NCBI GenBank assembly: GCA_031553415.1 | Contig: JAVBLO010000087.1 | Span: 1-45,504 of the forward strand | DNA from: JAIRVZ01 sp031553415 | GTDB lineage: Bacteria > Bacteroidota > Bacteroidia > Bacteroidales > Azobacteroidaceae | Length of the DNA: 45,504 nt | Direction of reading: 5' to 3' | Shown here: in pieces, positions 8,401-15,891 of the stretch | Position numbering within the stretch: position 1 is the stretch's first letter | Layout: every line of letters begins with the position of its first letter | Notes under the pieces: model-generated | The model's input: only the letters and a program-made list of their open reading frames with translations | The model's database searches: none | Told to the model about the DNA's origin: nothing | Position numbers and translations under genes: made by a program

Positions 8401-9519
8401 TTAATGTATTTTCAAGATTTTCGCCCCGACAGGATAGTCATCGAACCACATATTGAGGACATATTCGCCCGGAATAAATGGGGACATGGGGATTGACAGG
8501 TGATGGACGCCCGCAGCCAGGGCTCCGTAACTCCGTTGCCACAAAATCTTTCCCATCCGGTCACCCAACTGCATCCTGACCTGCCCGGTTCCAGGCATGT
8601 AAATCTCCGCTTCAAGGTTCGTGACCACGGGATTGGGATAGAAATTATATGTCAGGCCAGCCCAGGGACCTTCCGCACCGCTTACCCCCAAGGAAGGGTC
8701 TTCCCGGACAGACAGGTTTTCGACGTCTTCCACCGGGTAAACATGTTTCTTTGGTGGATAAAAGAAGGAGACTTCCTCAGGAAGAACAGTCTCATCATAT
8801 TGTGTCGTGGTGTTGCGTACGGTCTCAAAAATGGGGTAGCGGTATCCTTTTGCATACCAGCGGTATGTTTCGGTTTCATGTATCGGTAAGAGGGATAAGG
8901 CCCTGTCGATACTGTCGGAAGAAACAATGCTGTCAACCGTATCCCGACCGGCAAATGTGATGGGTCGTGACGTATCGGCCGTTTTCACGACAGTTCGCAC
9001 CCGTATCACGTGATGCAAGGTGTCCTTACCGGGAAGGATAAGCATCCCGAGTGCATCGGCATGGAAGGATAAAGTTCCCATTGAAGTGGTTTTTAACCGG
9101 TCGCAATATTTCCCCTTACCGGAAAAATAGCCATGTCCATAATCGCCATAACGGACAGGAAATTTCATTAACAACGCAGGTTGCCGGTATCTGAGCAATG
9201 TGGAGGCATTCTCAAATCCCCAGAATAACAGGGAATCTCCCGACAGGCAATAGTAATAGGAAGTTTCCCTTTCGGTTCCCACAACCAAAGAATCGTTTAA
9301 TGCATGGTAAGTGAGTTTGTACTCTTCTTCGGTTACCTTCAGCCGGCTGAAGTCCCAAAGTACATTCTCTCCCGAACGGCCGGGATCTTTGTACTCTACC
9401 TGTTGCCTGGTGATTTCATCACCTGCCCGGTACATGTTGTGCTTGTTTTGCAAGCTGTGTTGGGCAAACAAAGGAAATAACCCGGCAATGGAAAGGAATA
9501 ACGTGAGTTTTGTTTTCAT
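8401..9519 (-). CDS. Secreted protein with T9SS type A sorting domain, first gene of the RHS operon
   Basis: 372 aa with a signal peptide (MKTKLTLFLSIAGLFPLFAQ). The last ~75 residues (YNFYPNPVVTN, then GEYVLNMWFDDYPVGAKILKI) are a typical type IX secretion sorting domain: FYPNP opening, beta-strands and a Lys-containing last strand. The middle region is unrecognised. It is the first gene of the RHS operon, 46 bp upstream of the SpvB-like gene, and shares the raised GC of the RHS core. T9SS would carry it across the outer membrane to the cell surface. A role as surface anchor, carrier or release factor for the RHS toxin is inference from gene order. Confidence 0.8.
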   Translation of the reverse strand: MKTKLTLFLSIAGLFPLFAQHSLQNKHNMYRAGDEITRQQVEYKDPGRSGENVLWDFSRLKVTEEEYKLTYHALNDSLVVGTERETSYYYCLSGDSLLFWGFENASTLLRYRQPALLMKFPVRYGDYGHGYFSGKGKYCDRLKTTSMGTLSFHADALGMLILPGKDTLHHVIRVRTVVKTADTSRPITFAGRDTVDSIVSSDSIDRALSLLPIHETETYRWYAKGYRYPIFETVRNTTTQYDETVLPEEVSFFYPPKKHVYPVEDVENLSVREDPSLGVSGAEGPWAGLTYNFYPNPVVTNLEAEIYMPGTGQVRMQLGDRMGKILWQRSYGALAAGVHHLSIPMSPFIPGEYVLNMWFDDYPVGAKILKIH

Positions 9520-9704
9520 AACACCATCTTAAAATTAAATAATAGTTTTATAAATTAACGTGAAACAGGTATTTTTTAATAAAAACAAAGAAAACTCACA
9601 ATTGTTTAATAAAAATATATGTTATTTAGCATAAAAATGAAAAAATGACTATCCTGTGATTATGGGTACGGAGGCAGTCATAACGTTTCTTAGGAAGCGA
9701 TGAG

Positions 9705-9878
9705 CCCCTGTTCGCCGCAGTCTGCTGTGCGTTGCGCTCGGCAAAAGCTCTGCTTTTGTCGTTGTTAAAAGTAAATCTCCTGATTTACATACCTGTTGAA
9801 GCAGAGCTTCACTTCTAACTCGACATAGTGAAAGACATTATGCCGAACGCTATACTATCAGACTATGCTCAACAGGGG
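9705..9878. repeat. Multi-hairpin repeat element, copy 2, with 8-bp terminal inverted repeats
   Basis: The outer stem 734-742/842-850 (add 9000; one C-A mismatch) encloses hairpins 9742-9748/9752-9758, 9771-9777/9782-9788, 9797-9802/9806-9811 and 9824-9830/9836-9842. The ends are perfect inverted repeats, CCCCTGTT at 9705-9712 and AACAGGGG at 9871-9878. Compared with copy 1 at least four base pairs changed on both sides together, for example CAGAAGC/GCTTCTG became CAAAAGC/GCTTTTG. The rest of the roughly 500-bp gap from 9520 to 10015 is AT-rich. I found no gene there and no convincing promoter for the RHS operon. Confidence 0.75.
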
Positions 9879-10015
9879 GTTACTGTAATAAATGAAAAGA
9901 TACTTTTTGTTTTTATAAACCAAAATATTAAGATTAATAATTATATTGCAAAATATTCGATTTGGGGATGATTTGAATGTTTTGCTGCGCCCAGCGGGTG
10001 CTTCCTATGTAAGCA

Positions 10016-10597
10016 GTGGCTTTAAGCCACTGTATTACAAGTATGGCATCCCACTTAAGAAAAAGGTCAGATGCTAATACTTATGCCAAACAATACAGGA
10101 CATCAAGATCTGATTGTAAAAACTGCAAATTGCGACAAGAATGCATAGGAAAACGTGTCCATAAGTCTCTGGAAGACACTTTGGATAAACCTTATTATGA
10201 GAGAATGTACAAAAGGGTTAATACAAAGACGGGAGCAAAGATGATGAGAGTAAGGGCAGCTACAGTGGAACCGGTATTAGGAACATTACTCCATTTTGTT
10301 GGAATGAAGAAAGTTTATACCAAAGGGATTGATTTGGCGAACAAACATGTTCTGTTGGCTTCTACTGCTTATAATGTCAAGAAACTATTAAAGTTCAAGG
10401 GAATAGACAGTGGGATTAAATCAGTACTGAATGCTTGTATTAAAGGTAAAGATGGAATTCTTATCGTTATCACAGACTTAGCTGAACGGGGGAACTACAA
10501 TCTCACTGTTTATAATGAAGTCGGGGTACAAAGGTCTTGTAGTCGGAGTACAAAACATATGTACTCCGACTACAAGACCTTTGTACCCCGACTATAG
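10016..10597 (+). pseudogene. IS1182-family transposase remnant (C-terminal half)
   Basis: A 193-codon open frame whose centre, about residues 22-130, reads like the C-terminal part of IS1182-type DDE transposases: SDCKNCKLRQECIG (zinc-ribbon-like Cys pair region), then RAATVEPVLGTLLHFVGMKK and LANKHVLLASTAYNVKKLLK. A full transposase of this kind is about 400-550 aa, so the N-terminal half with the first catalytic Asp is missing. The annotated Met lies inside a hairpin (10014-10032) and is unlikely to be a real start. The frame ends within a large perfect inverted repeat at 10519-10593. It is presumably inactive and marks past mobile-element activity at the edge of the RHS island. Confidence 0.75.
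10519..10593. repeat. Perfect 34-bp inverted repeat, 7-nt loop
   Basis: Arms 10519-10552 and 10560-10593 are exact reverse complements across 34 bp around the loop AAACATA. Each arm is itself built of two near-copies of a 13-nt unit (GTCGGGGTACAAA and GTCGGAGTACAAA) joined by GGTCTTGTA. It overlaps the end of the transposase frame and lies 51 bp before the sigma operon promoter. Possible roles are an insertion-sequence end, a terminator isolating the sigma operon, or a separate palindromic element. There is no T-run after it, so a plain terminator is less likely. Confidence 0.85.
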
Positions 10598-10643
10598 AAA
10601 TTAAATGCTCTTAGCATCTGCTTCAAAAAGTAACTGATTCGGT

Positions 10644-10676
10644 TTTGTAAGACATAGAAATTATCAATTAACTTTG
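10644..10676 (+). promoter_or_regulatory. Bacteroidetes-type promoter of the sigma operon
   Basis: TTTG at 10644-10647 and TAACTTTG at 10669-10676 are separated by 21 bp, matching the Bacteroides -33/-7 consensus (TTTG, 19-21 bp, TAnnTTTG). Transcription would begin near 10683, leaving a leader of about 60 nt before the ATG at 10746. Confidence 0.7.
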
Positions 10677-10745
10677 TAACCTGAATTTACTTTCCTGTGT
10701 CATATCTGTACAAACTAATTATTAACATTTTTATAAATACAGATT

Positions 10746-11135
10746 ATGGAACAGTTTTTTGATTCATTGGTACCTATTTTGGGAATTCTTTGTGCAGTAG
10801 CTCTACCGATTGCAGGTGGAATTTTTTTGGCTACAAAAAATATCGTAAATAAACACAACGAAAAAATGAAAATGATTGAGGCCGGACTTATTCCTCAGGA
10901 ATTGCCAAAAGAAGTAAGTAAAACTGCTACTTTGCGCAATGGGATGCTGATGTTGGGATTAGGTATTGGTGCAATCCTTGGTTTTTTCCTGGGAGAATGG
11001 CTCGGATATGAAAAGCTTACATTTGCTTTAATGGTTTGCTTATCTGCTTTGACACTGGGAGGATTGGCGTTGTGCCTTTGTTATGTATTTCTTTATCGTT
11101 CGAATAAAGACGAAAATACAGACATTGACGAATAA
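10746..11135 (+). CDS. DUF6249-like inner-membrane protein
   Basis: 129 aa with three membrane segments near residues 10-30, 65-87 and 92-114. A basic amphipathic stretch (KNIVNKHNEKMKMIEAGLIP) follows the first; this arrangement, with the motif KMIEAGLIP, is that of the DUF6249 family found next to ECF sigma factors in Bacteroidetes. It is first in a three-gene operon, 15 bp before the sigma gene, and follows a consensus promoter. A role in membrane-level control of the sigma factor is inference; no biochemical function is known to me. Confidence 0.75.
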   Translation: MEQFFDSLVPILGILCAVALPIAGGIFLATKNIVNKHNEKMKMIEAGLIPQELPKEVSKTATLRNGMLMLGLGIGAILGFFLGEWLGYEKLTFALMVCLSALTLGGLALCLCYVFLYRSNKDENTDIDE

Positions 11136-11150
11136 TCCTTTTCAAATGAA

Positions 11151-11714
11151 ATGGAACAACAAATTATAGCATCTGTTCTCAACGGTAATACGAATGCGTT
11201 TGCAAAGCTTATAGAAAAGTATGCCGATATGGTTTTTTCCATTGCTTACCGTATATTACGTAATACGGAAGATGCGGAAGAAGTCGCTCAGGATGCATTT
11301 TTAAAAGCGTTCAATGCATTGAAATATTTCAGGAATGATTCTAAATTTTCGACCTGGCTTTATCAAATTGTGTATAATACTGCAATTAACAGGGCCCGTA
11401 CACAATTCAAAGAAACATCTTATGAAAATTATAACCATATAAATGAATCGGATTTTGAAGTATATTCATCGGAATTGGTTAATCTGGAGTCTCAGGACAG
11501 AAGAATTATTATTGAAAAAATGTTATCACAAATGTCTCCTGACGAAAGCCTTTCATTAACGCTTTATTATCTGGAAGAATGTTCGATAGAAGAGATTGCC
11601 AGTATTACCGGATGGCGTGAGTCAAATGTAAAAGTAAAACTTTTCCGTTCCCGGAAAAAATTTTACGAATTATTGAAAGATTATATGAAAACAGAAATCG
11701 ACATTTTGCTATGA
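11151..11714 (+). CDS. RNA polymerase sigma-70 factor, ECF subfamily
   Basis: 187 aa. Region 2 lies about residues 10-80 (YADMVFSIAYRILRNTEDAE, then AFNALKYF and FSTWLYQIVYNTAINRAR), and region 4 about 115-170 (LSQMSPDESLSLTLYYLEE, then ITGWRESNVKVKLFRSRKKF). It lacks regions 1 and 3, as expected for ECF sigma factors, and the length is typical. The gene overlaps the next one by 4 bp (ATGA), implying translational coupling. ECF factors of this type are usually held inactive by a membrane anti-sigma protein, and the downstream gene is the candidate. Confidence 0.95.
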   Translation: MEQQIIASVLNGNTNAFAKLIEKYADMVFSIAYRILRNTEDAEEVAQDAFLKAFNALKYFRNDSKFSTWLYQIVYNTAINRARTQFKETSYENYNHINESDFEVYSSELVNLESQDRRIIIEKMLSQMSPDESLSLTLYYLEECSIEEIASITGWRESNVKVKLFRSRKKFYELLKDYMKTEIDILL

Positions 11715-12079
11715 ATATAAAAGAGATAGATGAAGAAAAATTATTAAAAGGATTTTTGAAGGAAACTTGTCTTAAAGCCCCGGAAAATCTTTCTAAAAAT
11801 GTGATACAAATGATTGCGTTACAAGAAAAAGCTAAAGCGGGAGCCAAGCTACGGAGAGGACGACTGAAAAAAGAGGCTTTGCGGGGAGCCTGTTTCTTTT
11901 TATGTGTTTTTATTGTTGGTTTCCTTTTTCTGTTCTTTACTAAGGATGCATCATTCCGGATATCTCCTTCTCATGAACATGAGTCGTTATTCCTGATTCT
12001 ATTTGTTGTATCCGGAATTGCAGCCTCTTATTTTTTCCTGAAAGAACTTCTGAACCGTTTATTGCTAAGGAAACTATAA
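11711..12079 (+). CDS. Two-TM membrane protein, candidate anti-sigma factor
   Basis: 122 aa. The ~65-residue cytoplasmic N-terminus (MNIKEIDEEKLLKGFLKET, then APENLSKNVIQMIALQEKAK) is followed by two membrane helices near 57-75 and 92-112. Its start overlaps the sigma stop codon by 4 bp. The size, topology and coupling suit an ECF-associated membrane regulator, but I see no clear zinc-binding anti-sigma motif. The call therefore rests on position and topology, not on family recognition. Confidence 0.7.
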   Translation: MNIKEIDEEKLLKGFLKETCLKAPENLSKNVIQMIALQEKAKAGAKLRRGRLKKEALRGACFFLCVFIVGFLFLFFTKDASFRISPSHEHESLFLILFVVSGIAASYFFLKELLNRLLLRKL

Positions 12080-12108
12080 AAACTGCAAATACACTATAAT
12101 GGCACCCT

Positions 12109-12190
12109 TCACGCTACTAAGGAGGCGACGGCTTCGCCTCTAAGGAAGCGTGACCAACCTCCTTGAGGCTGGCCCTTCACTTCCTTGAAG
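12109..12190. terminator. Nested inverted repeats between convergent genes
   Basis: The 7-bp pair TCACGCT (12109-12115) and AGCGTGA (12147-12153) encloses the hairpin GAGGCGA/TCGCCTC (12122-12128/12134-12140). A further small hairpin follows near 12158-12168, and CTTCA/TGAAG at about 12176-12190. Alternative pairings exist, such as AAGGAAG with CTTCCTT. It fills the gap between the sigma operon and hcp, which converge, so a bidirectional terminator is likely. The branched layout also recalls the repeats flanking the RHS island, though the sequence is different. Confidence 0.55.
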
Positions 12191-12193
12191 CTC

Positions 12194-13804
12194 TTAAATT
12201 ACACCGCCAATACCAAAATTTTCAACCAGTACATTGGTCACATTAGGGGATAGGAAAGCGGGAAGTGTTGGCCCCAGGTGAATATTTTTAACGCCCAGAC
12301 TCAGTAATGCCAACAACACAATCACCGCTTTTTGTTCATACCAGGCAATGTTGTAAATAATCGGAAGGTCGTTCACATTTTCCAATCCGAAAGCATCTTT
12401 GAGAGCCAGTGCAATTACTACCAGCGAATAACTGTCATTACATTGTCCGGCATCCAACACACGGGGAATGCCACCGATATCTCCCAATGGAAGCTTATTG
12501 TAGCGGTATTTGGCACAACCTGCCGTAAGGATAACATTATCCTGTGGCAATGCAGAAGCAAAATCCGTGTAGTATTCACGCGATTTCATCCGGCCATCGC
12601 AACCTGCCATTACAACAAACTGTTTGATAGCGCCCGATTTTACTGCATCAACCACCTTATCAGCCAATGCTAAAACCTGGTTATGGGCAAATCCGCCGAC
12701 AATTTCTCCTTTTTCAATTTCTTTCGGGGGCTGACATGTTTTTGCATGTTCGATTAATGCTGAAAAATCTTTTGCCTTTCCGTCTTTGCGGGCGGGAACA
12801 TGTTTGGCCCCCGGAAGTCCTGCCGAACCGGTCGTGTAAACCCGGTCGGTATAAGTAGCCGTTTTCAAAGGAGGAACAATACAGTTGGTGGTAAAAAGAA
12901 TTACGCCATTAAAACTTTCAAATTCTTCACGTTGCTTCCACCAGGCATTTCCGTAGTTACCAACAAAATGCGGATATTTTTTGAATGCAGGATAATAGTT
13001 GGCAGGCAACATTTCGCTGTGTGTATAAACATCAACTCCGGTTCCGGCAGTCTGTTCAAGCAACTCCTGCATGTCTTTCAAATCATGTCCGCTGATAAGT
13101 ATACCCGGATTCTTGCCTACTCCGATGTTTACTTTGGTAATTTCAGGATTTCCAAAGGAAGAAGTATTGGCTTTATCGAGCAATGCCATTGCTTTTACAC
13201 CGCATTCACCTACGCCCAGGGTAAGTGAAACAAGTTCATCGACAGAAATATCTTTCCGGCTGACTGCAGACAATGCGTTTTCAATCATGGCGTAAATATC
13301 ATTGTCTTCATAACCCAGGTTCAATGCATGTTCCGCATAAGCCGCTGCACCCTTGATACCATAAATAAGCAATTGCTTCAATGAACGGATATCTTCGTTG
13401 GTTTCAGCTAATACACCTAACTCAACAGATTTTTTTCCATAATCAGAAGGTTGAACAGAGAAATTCACCTCATCCTGTTCCGGCAATATGATACCATGCT
13501 TTTTTGCTATCCCAACTAATTCGTTTTTAACAACAAATGCTTTTCCAATGCGTTCTGTAATGGCGCTGTCATCAAAATTGGCATTGGTGATGGTACAAAA
13601 AAGCGCATCTAATACCTGACGGCTTGCACTGACATCGGCCAATCCCTTTTCACGTAAAGCATCATTTACAATTGCTTCTCCCCGGACTACATACAATAAT
13701 AAATCCATCAAAGCTGAAGTTTGCGGTTCTTTTCCACAAATCCCCTTGATAGTGCAACCTTTTCCCTGGGCTGCTTCCTGACATTGATAACAAAACATTT
13801 CCAT
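12194..13804 (-). CDS. hcp: Hydroxylamine reductase / hybrid-cluster protein
   Basis: Hybrid-cluster protein, which detoxifies nitrogen-oxide species (hydroxylamine, NO) in the cytoplasm under low oxygen. From the start chosen here, Cys 5, 8, 17 and 23 (FCYQCQ...GCTIKGICG) form the N-terminal iron-sulfur site. Hybrid-cluster ligand regions are visible further on: ISGHDL, TTNCIVPP, AGCDGRMKSREYYTDFA, LTAGCAKYRYN and DAGQCNDSYS. The length of about 536 aa fits the class with a short N-terminus. I start at MEMFCYQC because the family begins just before this motif; an ATG six codons upstream (13822) is possible. A CRP/FNR-like palindrome and a -7 box precede it, suggesting nitrosative-stress control. 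No partner reductase (Hcr) is nearby. Confidence 0.95.
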   Translation of the reverse strand: MEMFCYQCQEAAQGKGCTIKGICGKEPQTSALMDLLLYVVRGEAIVNDALREKGLADVSASRQVLDALFCTITNANFDDSAITERIGKAFVVKNELVGIAKKHGIILPEQDEVNFSVQPSDYGKKSVELGVLAETNEDIRSLKQLLIYGIKGAAAYAEHALNLGYEDNDIYAMIENALSAVSRKDISVDELVSLTLGVGECGVKAMALLDKANTSSFGNPEITKVNIGVGKNPGILISGHDLKDMQELLEQTAGTGVDVYTHSEMLPANYYPAFKKYPHFVGNYGNAWWKQREEFESFNGVILFTTNCIVPPLKTATYTDRVYTTGSAGLPGAKHVPARKDGKAKDFSALIEHAKTCQPPKEIEKGEIVGGFAHNQVLALADKVVDAVKSGAIKQFVVMAGCDGRMKSREYYTDFASALPQDNVILTAGCAKYRYNKLPLGDIGGIPRVLDAGQCNDSYSLVVIALALKDAFGLENVNDLPIIYNIAWYEQKAVIVLLALLSLGVKNIHLGPTLPAFLSPNVTNVLVENFGIGGVI

Positions 13805-13859
13805 AACTTTACATTTATGCATTTTAGATTGTAAACTTTATTCTTTACTATTTTCATTG

Positions 13860-13910
13860 CAAAAATAGGATGGGTTTACATTCTAATTTGTCACAAATGT
13901 TACATTGTGA
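13860..13910 (-). promoter_or_regulatory. hcp promoter with CRP/FNR-like palindrome
   Basis: On the minus strand TATTTTTG (13860-13867) fits the TAnnTTTG -7 box. Upstream lies TCACAA-N8-TTGTGA (13891-13910), a 6-bp-arm inverted repeat centred about 46 bp before the expected start of transcription. CRP/FNR-family activators such as HcpR control hcp in many anaerobes and bind symmetric sites near this distance. Assignment to a particular regulator is inference. Confidence 0.45.
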
Positions 13911-13943
13911 AAATTATTTGTTTGTTATAAAGTATTTCGGCAA

Positions 13944-14057
13944 TTAACGTTTTATCACGACATGGCTCTTTATATATTCATTCGCTTTTATCACCAACAC
14001 ATAAATGCCTATTGGAAAAGAAGATAAATCTGATATGATCTCTATTTGAGTTTCAAA
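13944..14057 (-). pseudogene. Remnant T9SS type A sorting-signal tail
   Basis: The minus-strand frame ending at the TAA at 13944-13946 reads DLSSFPIGIYVLVIKA, then YIKSHVVIKR at its end. The pattern DLSS-x-P-x-GIY-hydrophobic-K, closing with a VIK-basic strand, is the end of a T9SS sorting domain. An in-frame TGA at 14058-14060 cuts it from any upstream sequence, and it overlaps the last codons of the DUF3137 gene in another frame. It is probably the last ~37 codons of a lost secreted protein. Confidence 0.55.
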
Positions 14058-15106
14058 TCATTAAAAATATCTCTTGCTGCTGCAAAGTTATCATAAAGAT
14101 CCATTAAAGCATCGCCTGATGTAAGCGAAGATTTACCTAAAGTAAGGAAACCTTCGGGCATCGCAACGGAAAAGAAAAAGCGATCAGCATTGAATGAAAG
14201 CATGATATCGCGGTTGTATTTCTTTTTTAATTCTGTCATCCGGAGCATCATCGCCGGGGTAAGAATGTAGCGGGCAGTAATTTCATCGCTGGAATAAACG
14301 GCAAAATACCGTTCAAACTCTATATCTTCGAGTTTGACTAATTTATTACCATTCACATTTTTCAAACCCTGGATATTTTTGGCAAGATAATCAAGTTTGC
14401 TTTCCAAATGGTCGGGTAAAATAACCACAGTACCATTGATTTTCTTTTCCAATTGGGCATCTGCAAACATTCCACGGAAATCAGTTGCAATATTTTCCAC
14501 ACGTTTGGCAAATACTCCCTTGAAAAGAATTACTGCTATCTGAAACATGCCTGCTGTAGATGTTTGAGCCAGCCAGTTGCTTTTGGTTCCGCTTATGGAG
14601 ACGTCGCGGAAAGTCATTTTCCGGTTATTGTTTTCAAAAATAACTGTTCCGAAAGAATATCCTGAAGCGTATTCACGTTTCAATCCTCCGAAAAAGTTAC
14701 TTTGCATCATCAGTGACGTGGAGAAAGGAGCAGTAGTAAGATTACATTTGGCTTCGGGAAACATGGCCTGCATGATTCGCCGGATAGAAGTTTGCTCCGC
14801 ATCGGTGTATTTTTTATAAAAGTAACCCAATCCATATCCACCAAGGGTTATCAATATAAACAATGGGGCGATGATAATAAGCATTTTATACCTTTCCCAA
14901 AAAGAGGGATTGGGGTCTAAAGTATAAAAAAACGAAGTATCCCGGCTTGAATATATATAAACCTGCATTGCAATTAATCCAACAAAATAGAGTATTGCTC
15001 CGCCGTAGCAAAAAATCCGGGAAATCCTGATTTTTTTCTGGTTCTGTTCGGCTTTTTTCAATGTGGAATAAAGCTCTTGTTGCAGTTGCTCTATTTTTTC
15101 AGTCAT
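14042..15106 (-). CDS. DUF3137 domain membrane protein
   Basis: 354 aa. The N-terminal amphipathic helix (TEKIEQLQQELYSTLKKAEQN) is followed by two membrane segments near 28-50 and 73-93, then a soluble domain. That domain contains YASGYSFGTVIFENNNRKMTF-like strands, RGMFADAQL and YFAVYSSDEITARYILTP, which are hallmarks of DUF3137. It begins 2 bp after the LemA stop, and LemA-DUF3137 pairs are common in Bacteroidetes and Firmicutes, where the function is poorly understood but envelope-related. The last codons share bases with an older gene remnant on the same strand. Confidence 0.85.
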   Translation of the reverse strand: MTEKIEQLQQELYSTLKKAEQNQKKIRISRIFCYGGAILYFVGLIAMQVYIYSSRDTSFFYTLDPNPSFWERYKMLIIIAPLFILITLGGYGLGYFYKKYTDAEQTSIRRIMQAMFPEAKCNLTTAPFSTSLMMQSNFFGGLKREYASGYSFGTVIFENNNRKMTFRDVSISGTKSNWLAQTSTAGMFQIAVILFKGVFAKRVENIATDFRGMFADAQLEKKINGTVVILPDHLESKLDYLAKNIQGLKNVNGNKLVKLEDIEFERYFAVYSSDEITARYILTPAMMLRMTELKKKYNRDIMLSFNADRFFFSVAMPEGFLTLGKSSLTSGDALMDLYDNFAAARDIFNDLKLK

Positions 15107-15108
15107 AG

Positions 15109-15672
15109 TTATCTATTGAACAGCGACTTGACATCAACATTAGCTTTTTCGGCTTCAGGAATGGTAATTAACTCATAAGGCTGATAATGCTTTGCGGAAG
15201 CAACAATAGAAGACGGAAACATTTGTACATAATTGTTAAAGTCCACTGCAGCAGCATTGAAAGTCCGCCGTGCTGCTTGCAACTGGTATTCCATATCTTC
15301 AATGGATTCTTCGAGACGGAGGAATTGGTCGTTGGCTTTCAGGTCAGGATAGTTTTCAACCGCTAATTTCACATTGGCAAGTGTCCGGGAAAGTTCAGAA
15401 CCTAATTGAATTTGTTCATGTTCATTTTTTGTTTGTAACATCTGGGAGCGCAATTCTGTAATTTTAACAAGTGTGGAGTTTTCATGTCCCATGTAGGTCT
15501 GCACTGCCGCCACCAAATTGGGAATCATGTCGTTCCGTTGTTTCAACATCACACAAATGCTGCTTTCAGTCTGTTTTACACGGTTGTTTTTAGCAATAAA
15601 TTTGTTGTAGGTAACGATAAACCAAAGTACGATAATAACGATTACCGCTGCGATAATAACTGTGCCTGTCAT
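15109..15672 (-). CDS. lemA: LemA family membrane protein
   Basis: 187 aa from the ATG at 15672. One N-terminal membrane helix (GTVIIAAVIVIIVLWFIV) precedes the LemA signature YNKFIAKNNRVKQ and KQRNDMIPNLVAAVQTY, then a helical bundle and the PSSIVASAKHYQPYE segment. A GTG ten codons upstream (15702) opens the same frame, but it adjoins a -7 promoter box at 15702-15709, so transcription should start inside that extension; the ATG is therefore preferred. It is paired with DUF3137 just downstream. The exact role of LemA proteins is unknown. Confidence 0.92.
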   Translation of the reverse strand: MTGTVIIAAVIVIIVLWFIVTYNKFIAKNNRVKQTESSICVMLKQRNDMIPNLVAAVQTYMGHENSTLVKITELRSQMLQTKNEHEQIQLGSELSRTLANVKLAVENYPDLKANDQFLRLEESIEDMEYQLQAARRTFNAAAVDFNNYVQMFPSSIVASAKHYQPYELITIPEAEKANVDVKSLFNR

Positions 15673-15701
15673 AAATAATATGTGTGTTATTTTGTTTGGC
15701 A

Positions 15702-15709
15702 CAAAGATA
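15702..15709 (-). promoter_or_regulatory. -7 box of the lemA operon
   Basis: TATCTTTG on the minus strand fits TAnnTTTG, and the predicted start near 15695 is about 23 nt upstream of the ATG at 15672. A clear -33 TTTG was not seen. Confidence 0.45.
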
Positions 15710-15721
15710 GAAATACTTCAT

Positions 15722-15889
15722 TTATATTCCAAACCTGTAGCCAATTCCCGGTTCGGTAATTAATAATGTCAGTGGGCAAACAGAGCCGATAATAGAGCGA
15801 ATATAGCCAGGAGCTACATAAAGGACCCATACATTGAGGCTTTTATGCGAATCTTTAGGTAAAATATTCAACCTGGACAGAATTTTGCC
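15722..15889 (-). pseudogene. Tail of an OmpR/KdpE-type response regulator (remnant)
   Basis: The minus frame ending at the TAA at 15722-15724 reads LTLLITEPGIGYRFGI, the final strand-turn-strand of OmpR/PhoB winged-helix domains; the TEPGxGYRF form is typical of KdpE. The preceding ~40 codons are open but only weakly similar to such a domain. The frame runs into the end of the transporter gene without a start. It fills the 189-bp gap between lemA and the transporter. It is most likely a decayed gene end; chance similarity is possible because the motif is short. Confidence 0.5.
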
Positions 15890-15891
15890 AT

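Noticed and set aside
12800..13228. 142-codon plus-strand frame inside hcp
   Set aside because: Antisense shadow of a well-supported enzyme gene.
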